Below the pieces are notes generated by a model. It searched no databases. It saw nothing but the letters and a program-made list of their open reading frames with translations, and was not told the DNA's origin. Of a DNA stretch of 13,776 bases, positions 1 to 6,376 are shown one piece after another; the stretch's first letter is position 1; every line of letters starts with the position of its first letter. The translations under genes and the position numbers were made by a program. The stretch lies in NCBI GenBank assembly GCA_003511885.1, contig DOIX01000021.1, positions 1 to 13,776 of the forward strand, in the 5' to 3' direction. This DNA comes from Cyanobacteria bacterium UBA11153 (GTDB lineage Bacteria > Cyanobacteriota > Cyanobacteriia > Cyanobacteriales > Coleofasciculaceae).

Positions 1-141
1 AAGGTTATCAAAACTTAGTTCCTATTGCCGGAAATAATTATAATCCTGGATATGGACAATATCCTAATTATCCTCAGCCTCAAGGTTATCAAAACTTAGT
101 TCCTATTGCCGGAAATAATTATAATCCTGGATATGGACAAT
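1..141 (+). repeat. 81-bp in-frame tandem repeat in porin gene
   Basis: Bases 1-60 recur exactly at 82-141, a period of 81 bp or 27 codons. The array is cut by the window edge, so more copies may lie to the left. It encodes 'GYQNLVPIAGNNYNPGYGQ' units. Perfect DNA identity over 60 bp suggests a recent duplication. Confidence 0.9.
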
Positions 142-2087
142 CTGCCAATTATCCCCAAACTGTAATAGTGATGCCGGGGCAGGGGGTAGGAATGCCGCAA
201 GGTTTAAATAACTATAATCCAGGAATCGGACAATTTCCCAATGGTTCCCAAACAATCATTGTCGTGCCAGTACCAATGATGGGGATACCCAATGGATTTA
301 ATAATGGATTTAATAATTATAATCCCGGTACAATACAGCCACCATATAACCCTCAATCTCAAGTGCCTCTGCCACCACCTGTAAATCCAGGTAGTTTTAA
401 TAATTATAATTACGGAATAGGGGGACAGTTACCATATAATCCTCAATCCCAAGTGCCTCTGCCACCACCTGTAAATTCAGTGGGTTTTAATAATTATAAT
501 TACGGGATAGGGGGACAGTTACCATATAATCCTCAATCCCAAGTGCCTTTGCCGCCACCTGTAAATTCAGTGGGTTTTAATAATTATAATTTGGGAAGGG
601 GAGGAGAGTTTCCATATAATAGTCAATCTCAAGTTACTTTACCCAACCCGCTTAATGCTAATCCAGTTAGTTTTAATAACTATAATCCCGGGCTAATACA
701 GCAGCCTAACTTACCGCAAAATTCGGCTATGATTAGTCCACCTATTCAAGCTAACTCAGGAGGTGTAAGTAGCTATAATCCTGTGGGAGTGGGATCTGGA
801 CTTCAGAGTAACGTTTTGCAATCTGCGCAAAGCAGCAGCGCTTCGCGAACTGCTTTGCAGCAGCGTAAGCTATCGCAAAATTTACCCCAAGGCTGCCAAT
901 CCCAAGCTCGGGCAGCTTCTTGCCTTGTACCTGAAAATCAAAATGGCACTAATTTAATTGTAGGACAAGCCCCAATTGTCCCGCAAATTCCGACTCAATA
1001 TCCCAATCTTCCCAATCCAAATATTCCCAATCCCAACTTGCCCTCAATTAATCCCACATCCATACCTATCAGTGGTGAAACATCGCCAAATGGTCCTTTT
1101 TCTCAGCTAAGAAGTACGGCATTAAGACAGCCTTCTTTAACAGCACAGGGAAGTTTTGTCACCCAGGGAGGATCCTCTGTAGGAAGGGCAAGACTTTCTG
1201 GGAAATATCCCCTATCACCTCAAGCAATGTTTGGCGCGACTTTGGATGTAACTAGCGAAGCAAGTGGTTTGGCAGATTCTCCAGGGCAAGGGATAAATAT
1301 TAACGAACTTTACTTTGCTACAGCGCCATTTGCTGATATACCTAATCTCAGATTTGTATTAGGTCAATTAGACTTAACTTCATATTTCGATCGCAATAGT
1401 TTTGCTAAGGATGGGGTAACTCATTTCTTCAATGCCGCTTTTCAAACAAATCCGGCATTAAATGCCGCTGGGATTGCTTCCCATCCAGGAGTTTTGGTTA
1501 ATTGGACTTTAAACGATAATATTGAAGCCAAAGCAGTTGCTTTTTCATCTTCTAGCAAACTCAGTGACTTTAGTTTAGATGGATTTGCTGGAGAAATCGG
1601 CATTCGTCACGGAAATGCAATTGTACGCGGTACTTATTCTACTAGTCGCGACGGCGATGCTGAAACAAGTTTCCAAGAAGCCTTCTCAATCGACCGAGGT
1701 AATGGTACATTTGGACTTGATGATGACGATCGTGAAGAAGCCTACGGAATTAATGGAGAAGTCTTTATTCCGGAGTGGAATATGGGGGTATTTGCTCGAT
1801 ATGGGAAATATATTAATCGGGAGTTAGACGAATCGGCGATAACTTATAATATTGGTGTAAGTTTCGTAGATGTGTTTACGAAAGACGATCGGTTAGGATT
1901 GGCTTATGGACAGTTATTATCCAATAATCAAGGTCGCGAGAAACCAGATGTGTTAGAACTATTTTACGATTTTCGCGTCTTACGGAATATGCGCCTTGGT
2001 TTAACATGGCAACAACATAATGGTTTGTCGGAAACTGATGTGGGGGTAAGGTTAAAGACTGATTTTGATGTTTTTCCCAGGAATTAG
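3..2087 (+). CDS. OprB-like outer-membrane porin, 5' end cut by window
   Basis: The reading frame is open from base 3, so the gene starts upstream; the GTG at 168 and the ATG at 171 are internal. The visible 694 residues fall into two parts. Roughly the first 380 residues are low-complexity Pro/Asn/Gln/Tyr/Gly sequence with tandem repeats ('NNYNPG', 'PYNPQSQVPLPPPVN'). The last ~310 residues look like an outer-membrane beta-barrel: alternating strands, 'LRFVLGQLDLTSYFDRNSFA' followed by 'FFNAAFQTNPALN', and late strands such as 'LELFYDFRVLRNMRLGLTW'. That 'GQ-D-T-YFD-N' segment is typical of cyanobacterial OprB/carbohydrate-type porins, which let solutes cross the outer membrane. No SLH domain or signal peptide is visible; they could lie upstream. 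The repetitive region may act as a periplasmic spacer or wall-contacting segment (inference). The stop codon lies 2 nt before a palindromic element. Porin family: fairly sure; substrate: unknown. Confidence 0.75.
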   Translation, partial: GYQNLVPIAGNNYNPGYGQYPNYPQPQGYQNLVPIAGNNYNPGYGQSANYPQTVIVMPGQGVGMPQGLNNYNPGIGQFPNGSQTIIVVPVPMMGIPNGFNNGFNNYNPGTIQPPYNPQSQVPLPPPVNPGSFNNYNYGIGGQLPYNPQSQVPLPPPVNSVGFNNYNYGIGGQLPYNPQSQVPLPPPVNSVGFNNYNLGRGGEFPYNSQSQVTLPNPLNANPVSFNNYNPGLIQQPNLPQNSAMISPPIQANSGGVSSYNPVGVGSGLQSNVLQSAQSSSASRTALQQRKLSQNLPQGCQSQARAASCLVPENQNGTNLIVGQAPIVPQIPTQYPNLPNPNIPNPNLPSINPTSIPISGETSPNGPFSQLRSTALRQPSLTAQGSFVTQGGSSVGRARLSGKYPLSPQAMFGATLDVTSEASGLADSPGQGININELYFATAPFADIPNLRFVLGQLDLTSYFDRNSFAKDGVTHFFNAAFQTNPALNAAGIASHPGVLVNWTLNDNIEAKAVAFSSSSKLSDFSLDGFAGEIGIRHGNAIVRGTYSTSRDGDAETSFQEAFSIDRGNGTFGLDDDDREEAYGINGEVFIPEWNMGVFARYGKYINRELDESAITYNIGVSFVDVFTKDDRLGLAYGQLLSNNQGREKPDVLELFYDFRVLRNMRLGLTWQQHNGLSETDVGVRLKTDFDVFPRN
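309..671 (+). repeat. ~90-bp in-frame repeat array in porin gene
   Basis: Four units begin at the Phe codons 309, 396, 486 and 576; the next equivalent Phe codon is at 672, giving periods of 87, 90, 90 and 96 bp. The 30-residue unit carries 'FNNYN', then 'GIGGQLPYNPQSQVPLPPPVN'-like sequence. The second and third units are nearly identical at DNA level and the outer ones are diverged, as expected for a slippage or recombination array. Confidence 0.88.
827..858. repeat. In-frame hairpin repeat inside porin gene
   Basis: GCAAAGCAG (827-835) pairs perfectly with CTGCTTTGC (850-858) across a 14-nt loop containing TTCGCGAA. The encoded stretch ('SSSASRTALQQRKL') is Ser/Ala/Arg-rich and breaks the Asn/Pro/Tyr composition of its surroundings. 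It looks like a small interspersed palindrome that entered the tolerant low-complexity region without breaking the frame. Confidence 0.45.
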
Positions 2088-2089
2088 TT

Positions 2090-2181
2090 GTTTGTAGTAG
2101 GTACTTTAGTGCCATAAAGTGTAGTAGGCACTTTAGTGCCATAAAGTGTTAAAATAAGCACGCTTAGTGCTTACTACAAAC
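2090..2181. repeat. 92-bp palindromic element with inverted ends
   Basis: GTTTGTAGTAGGTAC (2090-2104) and GTGCTTACTACAAAC (2167-2181) are inverted copies with two mismatches. Inside is a 27-bp tandem duplication (2094-2120 and 2121-2147, one mismatch) carrying 'CTTTAGTGCC'. The ends match those of the element at 13400-13441, so both belong to one interspersed family. It starts 2 nt after the porin stop codon, so it may shape the 3' end of that mRNA, but no T-tract is present. Confidence 0.7.
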
Positions 2182-2183
2182 AG

Positions 2184-2550
2184 AGATCCCGATGGGAGCA
2201 TCCCAATGAAGGCAAAGATACTTGTTTTTGCCAAAGTTTTCACCCCCCCAGCCCCCCTTGTCAAAGCTATGCTTTATAAACATCTTTCTTAACAATCTTG
2301 AAACCCTTGTCTGTCAGGCATTATAGAGATTGTACTTGGGAGCATACTTGACAAGGTAGCCATCATTGTTCTTGAGAAAACTTGGGCTTTATTGAGAAAA
2401 AAGTACCAAAGAATGGGGATGGGAGCAGGCATGAGTACTTGCTCTCAAAAATATTAAGAAAGATCCTTATAAAGGATAGCTTGTCAAAGGGGGGAGCAAG
2501 AATACAACCTGTATTTCTTCCTTGCGCGGGATGCTCCCGATCCCAATCGA
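2184..2550. mobile_element. Degenerate foldback (MITE-like) element
   Basis: This gene-free interval between convergent genes has inverted organisation. Bases 2252-2292 pair with 2454-2494 at about 34 of 41 positions, both arms containing a C6/G6 run, 'GCTAT', 'CTTTATAA' and 'ATCTTTCTTAA'. Further out, GGGAGCATCCC (2194-2204) pairs perfectly with GGGATGCTCCC (2528-2538). The inner ~160 bp shows no transposase; a short - strand frame ending near 2322 reads '...NNDGYLVKYAPKYNLYNA' before a stop and could be a remnant of a coding sequence. The 69-codon + strand frame at 2382-2591 crosses the right arm and the end of the AAA gene and is judged spurious. Exact ends and target duplication are unclear. 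The element abuts the AAA ATPase stop codon. Confidence 0.5.
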
Positions 2551-4176
2551 TTAGGAAACAATTAAACTTTCTAAAAAGTTATTCTCTATAGACGAAGCAG
2601 ATTTACCACCACCTTCTGCTAAAAGTTGTAGATAATTTTGCAATAAGAATTGCATTCTAGGGGTACGGTATTGGGGAGCAATTTGCGCCAAGGCTTCCTG
2701 CCAATTTGTTTCAGTGGGTAAGTAACCAAATCCAGCGATATAAACTGTTTCTTTAACTAATTTTTCTAATTCTGCACCAGAAAATCCAGCGGTGTTTTCT
2801 ATGAGGAATTCTAGGGTAGTTGCTGGGATGGGTGGGAGTTTGTATGTTTGAGCTTTCTTTTCAAGAATTTCGTGCCTTTCCTGGGTATTTGGTGGCATGA
2901 TGATGAAGGTTTCATCAAATCTTCCAGCTCGAAATAGTTCAGGTGGTAGGGCATTACGGTTATTAGATGTGGCGATAAAAAAGATTGGATATTTGTGGTC
3001 ATTTAACCAAGAAAGAAAAGTGCCAAACTGTCGAGTAGTTACGCCGGAAGTATCCCCACCAGCGCCAGCAAAGGCTTTCTCAATTTCATCCATAAATAAA
3101 ATATTGGGGGCTGATGCTTCAATTGCTCTTAATGCTTGATAGGTATTGCTTTCTGATTCCCCCACCCATTTTGATTGCAAACGGGAGATTTCAAAGTTGA
3201 TTTGGGGAACACGCCATTCTTGGGCAATTGCCCTGGCTATAAATGATTTACCACAGCCGGGAAATCCTTCTAAGAGGATAGCACGAGGGCGCAATTCTGG
3301 GTTGATATCTTGCTCAAACCAATGACGACGATTCCGAATCCAGGTTTTAATTATGTCTAAACCGCCAACATCTTGGAGTCCTTCACCTTGAGGGGGATAA
3401 TATTCAAGTACGCCTGTCTTTCTAATCTCTTGTGTTTTAACTTGTAGTAGGAGTTGTCCGGCTTCTTCTGGTTGTAACCAGAGGTTTCTGGTAGTAATTA
3501 ATTTGGCTGTTTGGTTGGCTGCTTGTAATGGCATTCCTTGTGCTTCTTCTGACAGTCGTCTGGCTTGTTCGTCGCTGATATTGTATTTACTAATGGCAAA
3601 ACTGAATATATCTTGATAGAGTTCCTCGCCAATAGGTAGAGGTAGATCTAAAATATGAACGTGATTGCGGAGAATTGTGGGTATTGACCAATCTGAACCG
3701 ATGACAATAAGAGTCATTTTTGGTCGGGGTCTTTTTTGTTCGATGGCGATAACTAATTCTTTGATTTGGCGGGCGGTTAAATGACAATTTGGTTCTATTA
3801 AAGTTGACCAGTCTGGTAAAATATAGGTGTGCTGATTGTTTGGGTTAGGGGTGGCTTGTTTTTCTAATCTTTCCTGCAAGATGTTGATGGCTTGCATTAG
3901 GGGATCTTCTTTGGGGTTGGGGGCTGCGCCTAATCGTTTCCAGCTTGCTTTTACTGGATCTTCTGGTAAGATTGAGCGTCGTTGGAAGCCTTCCATGCTG
4001 TTCCATCTAGCTAGTTCTCCTTCTTCAATTTCTAAGGTAGAGATCAGGGATTGATGGGCGGCAATCGCACAATTTATAGCTCGACTTTCTTCTGAGGAAC
4101 GGAGGAAGATGAGGGGGTATTGAGCTTGCAATAGTTCTTGCAATTCTCGCTGACATTTATGATAAGGAAGTTCCAT
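2551..4176 (-). CDS. Ycf46-like AAA+ ATPase
   Basis: A 541-residue ATPase. The N-terminal half (about 1-250, starting 'ELQELLQAQYPLIFLRSSEE') is the type seen in Ycf46 proteins of cyanobacteria and plastids. The C-terminal half is a single AAA+ module: Walker A GFPGCGKS (304-311), pore-loop region 'SKWVGESE' (335-342), Walker B ILFMDE (359-364), sensor 1 around 'ATSNN' (402-406), arginine-finger segment 'LFRAGRFDE' (414-422) and the helical-lid motif 'GFSGAELEKL' (464-473). All key residues are present, so it should hydrolyse ATP. Ycf46 proteins have been linked to inorganic-carbon or photosynthesis regulation; here the gene follows a GTPase/vWA cluster on the same strand, 208 bp downstream of the preceding gene, so it may or may not be functionally part of it. 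The ATG at 4176 has no clear Shine-Dalgarno. A TATAAT-like hexamer (minus strand, 4242-4247) lacks a good -35 partner. Confidence 0.85.
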   Translation of the reverse strand: MELPYHKCQRELQELLQAQYPLIFLRSSEESRAINCAIAAHQSLISTLEIEEGELARWNSMEGFQRRSILPEDPVKASWKRLGAAPNPKEDPLMQAINILQERLEKQATPNPNNQHTYILPDWSTLIEPNCHLTARQIKELVIAIEQKRPRPKMTLIVIGSDWSIPTILRNHVHILDLPLPIGEELYQDIFSFAISKYNISDEQARRLSEEAQGMPLQAANQTAKLITTRNLWLQPEEAGQLLLQVKTQEIRKTGVLEYYPPQGEGLQDVGGLDIIKTWIRNRRHWFEQDINPELRPRAILLEGFPGCGKSFIARAIAQEWRVPQINFEISRLQSKWVGESESNTYQALRAIEASAPNILFMDEIEKAFAGAGGDTSGVTTRQFGTFLSWLNDHKYPIFFIATSNNRNALPPELFRAGRFDETFIIMPPNTQERHEILEKKAQTYKLPPIPATTLEFLIENTAGFSGAELEKLVKETVYIAGFGYLPTETNWQEALAQIAPQYRTPRMQFLLQNYLQLLAEGGGKSASSIENNFLESLIVS

Positions 4177-4268
4177 GGTTGATTATTGTGGAAATGGAGA
4201 ATGGGGAGTGGGGAATGGCAATTTGTATCGCACCTTACGGAATTATAGAGTTTGTGCTAACCTGAGAA

Positions 4269-4333
4269 GGGCGAAGCATTTGGATATAAATACTTAGGTT
4301 TACACAATAAGTTATCCCCCAAATGCTTCGCCC
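4269..4333. repeat. Interspersed inverted repeat with 15-bp arms
   Basis: GGGCGAAGCATTTGG (4269-4283) and CCAAATGCTTCGCCC (4319-4333) are perfect inverted copies around a 35-nt AT-rich loop. This motif is familiar from dispersed repeats of filamentous cyanobacteria. A purine-rich stretch (4190-4218, GGGGAGTGGGGAATGG type) lies between it and the AAA gene. Apart from these, the 208-bp spacer 4177-4384 shows only the weak -10-like TATAAT at 4242-4247. Confidence 0.7.
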
Positions 4334-4384
4334 CTACATAAGATTTTGGCATAAATAAAACATGGCATAACCTCTTACCTATTA

Positions 4385-4897
4385 CTAAAAATCCGGTTCG
4401 TTGGTTGCTGCTTCAATTGAGGTTGTGGGTTCTGGATTTTGTTTCTCTGTCAGGGTAGATTTAGGAGGAGGAGAATGACTATTATTTATTGTGTTAGGTG
4501 GGGGATTGGGAGTTGGGGTAATTTTGGGTTTGCTGAGGCTTGGGTTGGGTTTTTTTGGTGGTGGTTGATAGGTGGGAGTTGTTGTAGGAAATTCAGTGGT
4601 AATAGGGGTTCGATTGGGAGTCGGTATTCCTTCTGGAAGTAAGTCGAGGGTGATGGTTGTGCGTCGGCGACCTTGTTTGATATCCTGAATCCAGTTGTCA
4701 ATCAGGCGTTTTAGTTGTTCTTTGCTAATTTGTCGGGCTGATTGTGCTTCGATAGTTTGGCAGAGATGGGAGCGGTTGTTTTCAATTTTGAAGTAATCTT
4801 CTGGATAATCTTCATAGAAGTCTGCCAGAAAAACAGAATGGGAAATTTCTCGGTTTCCGGCGTTGGGAATTTTCAGGGTAATTGTGTATTCAGGCAT
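4385..4897 (-). CDS. Hypothetical protein with Pro/Thr-rich tail
   Basis: 170 residues, not recognised. The first ~95 residues look folded: a beta-strand start ('YTITLKIPN'), an acidic-aromatic segment ('DFYEDYPEDYFKIE') and a helix ('SKEQLKRLIDNWIQDIKQG'), followed by 'RTTITLDLLPEGI'. Residues ~96-170 are Pro/Thr/Asn-rich and probably disordered. There is no signal peptide or membrane segment, so it is likely cytoplasmic. It sits 108 bp downstream of the vWA gene and 208 bp upstream of the AAA ATPase, both spacers containing dispersed repeats. Its position suggests an accessory subunit or adaptor of the cluster, but that is inference. No convincing Shine-Dalgarno precedes the ATG at 4897. 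The disordered tail could be mistaken for random translation, but the folded-looking N-terminus and the strand context support a real gene. Confidence 0.6.
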   Translation of the reverse strand: MPEYTITLKIPNAGNREISHSVFLADFYEDYPEDYFKIENNRSHLCQTIEAQSARQISKEQLKRLIDNWIQDIKQGRRRTTITLDLLPEGIPTPNRTPITTEFPTTTPTYQPPPKKPNPSLSKPKITPTPNPPPNTINNSHSPPPKSTLTEKQNPEPTTSIEAATNEPDF

Positions 4898-4937
4898 TAA
4901 GGTAATTTGGCTAAGAGATGGTTTGTCAATAAATTTT

Positions 4938-4996
4938 GATCCCCCTAAATCCCCGCGCTGACGCGCCGCTGCGCTAGAAAAAAGGGGGACTTTGAG
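4938..4996. repeat. Dispersed 'CCCCCTAAATCCCC...GGGGGAC' repeat with nested insert
   Basis: The C-rich run beginning at 4941 and the AGGGGG at 4983-4988 form the ends of a dispersed cyanobacterial repeat. Between them lies a GC-rich stretch (about 4952-4975, GCGCTGACGCGCC GCTGCGC) that looks like a second small palindrome nested inside the first. It occupies most of the spacer between the vWA gene and the hypothetical gene and could form a hairpin in the mRNA that uncouples the two. Confidence 0.6.
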
Positions 4997-5005
4997 AAAT
5001 CGGAA

Positions 5006-6376
5006 TTACAAGTCAGATTGTTGTTTTAATTTTTTGCTCCACTGGATAAATGGTAATACACCCACCAATCCAATGAAAACTGTTAATATGAGGAGAGGCA
5101 AGCGTTGTGTGAAAGTTAAGGCTCGATAGATGAAATTACTCATGCGAATATTCTCTGTTTCGGATTGAAGGGTATTAATTCCACGATCTGGAGAATTTAT
5201 TTCTATTTTAGTGGGATGTATGGTGGCTCGATCTGATCCAGGTTGTTGATAGATAATTTCATATTCTCGCAGGGTTGTGAAGAAGGTTTTTAAGCTTTTG
5301 GCGACAGCTTCTGCATCCTCTGGAAATTCGTGAATTCCTCCTGTTGTTTGAGCTATTTTTTTGAGTCTGTCTTCGTCAACGATAAATTCCTGAATATCGC
5401 TTCCTGGTAGTCTACAACCATTGGCAACATCGTCTACAGTAAGTCTATCGTCGGGGATATATTTAAAACAAATGGCGCGATTCCGTAGGTGGGCTAAGGA
5501 TTCGCCGTATCCTAATGTATGTACGGTAATTTGTGAATTTTGCTTGAGGAGATTGATGACATTTTCAAATTGCTGTGGTTCATTATTGCGATAAACATGA
5601 AAGCCATCAGAAAGGAGAATTACTGATAGTTTAGGTAAGGGTTTATCCTGGGCATCTATTTCAGATGGCGATGGGGGAAATCGATTTCTTAAATACTTGA
5701 CAGTTTCCGTTAATGGTTGATAAATATTAGTGGCGGCACAGACGGGGACTTTGGCTAATTCATCTAACTGTTTTTCTAGTTCGCTATTACTGGCAGATTT
5801 AAAATTATCTTCTATAGTTTTTGTTGTGACTTGGTAACTGTGGTTACATCCTTCTCCAAAAGGGATAATTGAGATATCAACTGGTAAATTTTCGGCTTTG
5901 ACTAGATTAATAAACCCTCGAATGGCATTAACTGCGCCATCGAGTTTTTTCACCCTGGCTGTATCTTTTTGCTTCATACTCCCACTCATGTCTAAGAGGA
6001 TAGCAACGTAAGTTTGTTGTGGGTGGGATTCTTCCGGTGAAAGGACTCTAATTTCAGGGGATTGTAAGGTGTGAGGATTACCAAATTTATCTTTAGTTTT
6101 AACCCTAAATGCCTGTTCTTCCAGTCCAAGGATGGGAATTCTATTATTATTTAAAACTTTAACTTTTAAGGTAACGCGATCGCTAGTGGTACTCCAGCGA
6201 TCGATTTTTACTGTGGTCGCGATCGCAGGTGTTGGTGCTAGATTCAGTAGGATGGCGGCTAGTGCGATGAGAGGGGAAAAACCTAACCCCCCAGCCCCCT
6301 TCCCTGCAAGGGAAGGGGGGGCAAGAGTTTTAAGTGCCTTATTGTGATTAGGCTTCGGGATCGAGAAATCTGTCAT
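5006..6376 (-). CDS. Membrane-anchored vWA-domain protein, secreted
   Basis: 456 residues from the ATG at 6376; an ATG at 6406 would add 10 residues. Neither has a Shine-Dalgarno; I chose the shorter form because the N-region before the hydrophobic core is already long. A signal-peptide-like core ('PLIALAAILLNLAPTPAIA') is followed by a beta-rich segment and then a von Willebrand A domain with the metal site: DMSGS (residues 129-133), a Thr in 'CAATN' (about 216) and the Asp of 'LLSDG' (257). A transmembrane helix near the C-terminus ('RLPLLILTVFIGLVGVLPF') precedes a basic tail. The predicted topology puts the vWA domain in the periplasm with a cytoplasmic tail. Four cysteines lie in the outer part, compatible with disulfides. 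vWA domains bind proteins through a metal ion, so it may sense or assemble a partner. The gene overlaps the end of the upstream membrane-protein gene. The N-region contains a translated dispersed repeat. Confidence 0.8.
   Translation of the reverse strand: MTDFSIPKPNHNKALKTLAPPSLAGKGAGGLGFSPLIALAAILLNLAPTPAIATTVKIDRWSTTSDRVTLKVKVLNNNRIPILGLEEQAFRVKTKDKFGNPHTLQSPEIRVLSPEESHPQQTYVAILLDMSGSMKQKDTARVKKLDGAVNAIRGFINLVKAENLPVDISIIPFGEGCNHSYQVTTKTIEDNFKSASNSELEKQLDELAKVPVCAATNIYQPLTETVKYLRNRFPPSPSEIDAQDKPLPKLSVILLSDGFHVYRNNEPQQFENVINLLKQNSQITVHTLGYGESLAHLRNRAICFKYIPDDRLTVDDVANGCRLPGSDIQEFIVDEDRLKKIAQTTGGIHEFPEDAEAVAKSLKTFFTTLREYEIIYQQPGSDRATIHPTKIEINSPDRGINTLQSETENIRMSNFIYRALTFTQRLPLLILTVFIGLVGVLPFIQWSKKLKQQSDL
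6282..6319. repeat. Dispersed GC-rich hairpin inside the vWA N-terminus
   Basis: CCCCCTTCCC (6295-6304) pairs perfectly with GGGAAGGGGG (6310-6319) over a TGCAA loop, preceded by 'CCTAACCCCCCAG' (6282-6294). This is a widespread cyanobacterial intergenic repeat. Here it is read as protein, giving 'LAPPSLAGKGAGGLG' just ahead of the hydrophobic signal core, so it extends the N-region of the signal peptide. The hairpin lies inside the first 100 bases of the coding sequence and could lower translation. Confidence 0.7.

Noticed and set aside
168..173. GTG/ATG pair as the porin start
   Set aside because: The frame is open and repeat-coding back to base 3, so these codons are internal.
1..671. CRISPR-like array
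   Set aside because: The periodicity is 81-96 bp, in frame and made of coding repeats; there are no short constant repeats separated by unique spacers.
2521..2550. Rho-independent terminator after the AAA gene
   Set aside because: Only 5-bp stems form and no T-tract follows on the - strand.
2382..2591. 69-codon + strand open frame
   Set aside because: It spans the right arm of the foldback element and the 3' end of the AAA gene and shows no protein-like motif or Shine-Dalgarno.
4895..4930. TTGACA before the 170-residue gene as a promoter
   Set aside because: The -35 is perfect, but any -10 at proper spacing would fall on the start codon and none resembles TATAAT.
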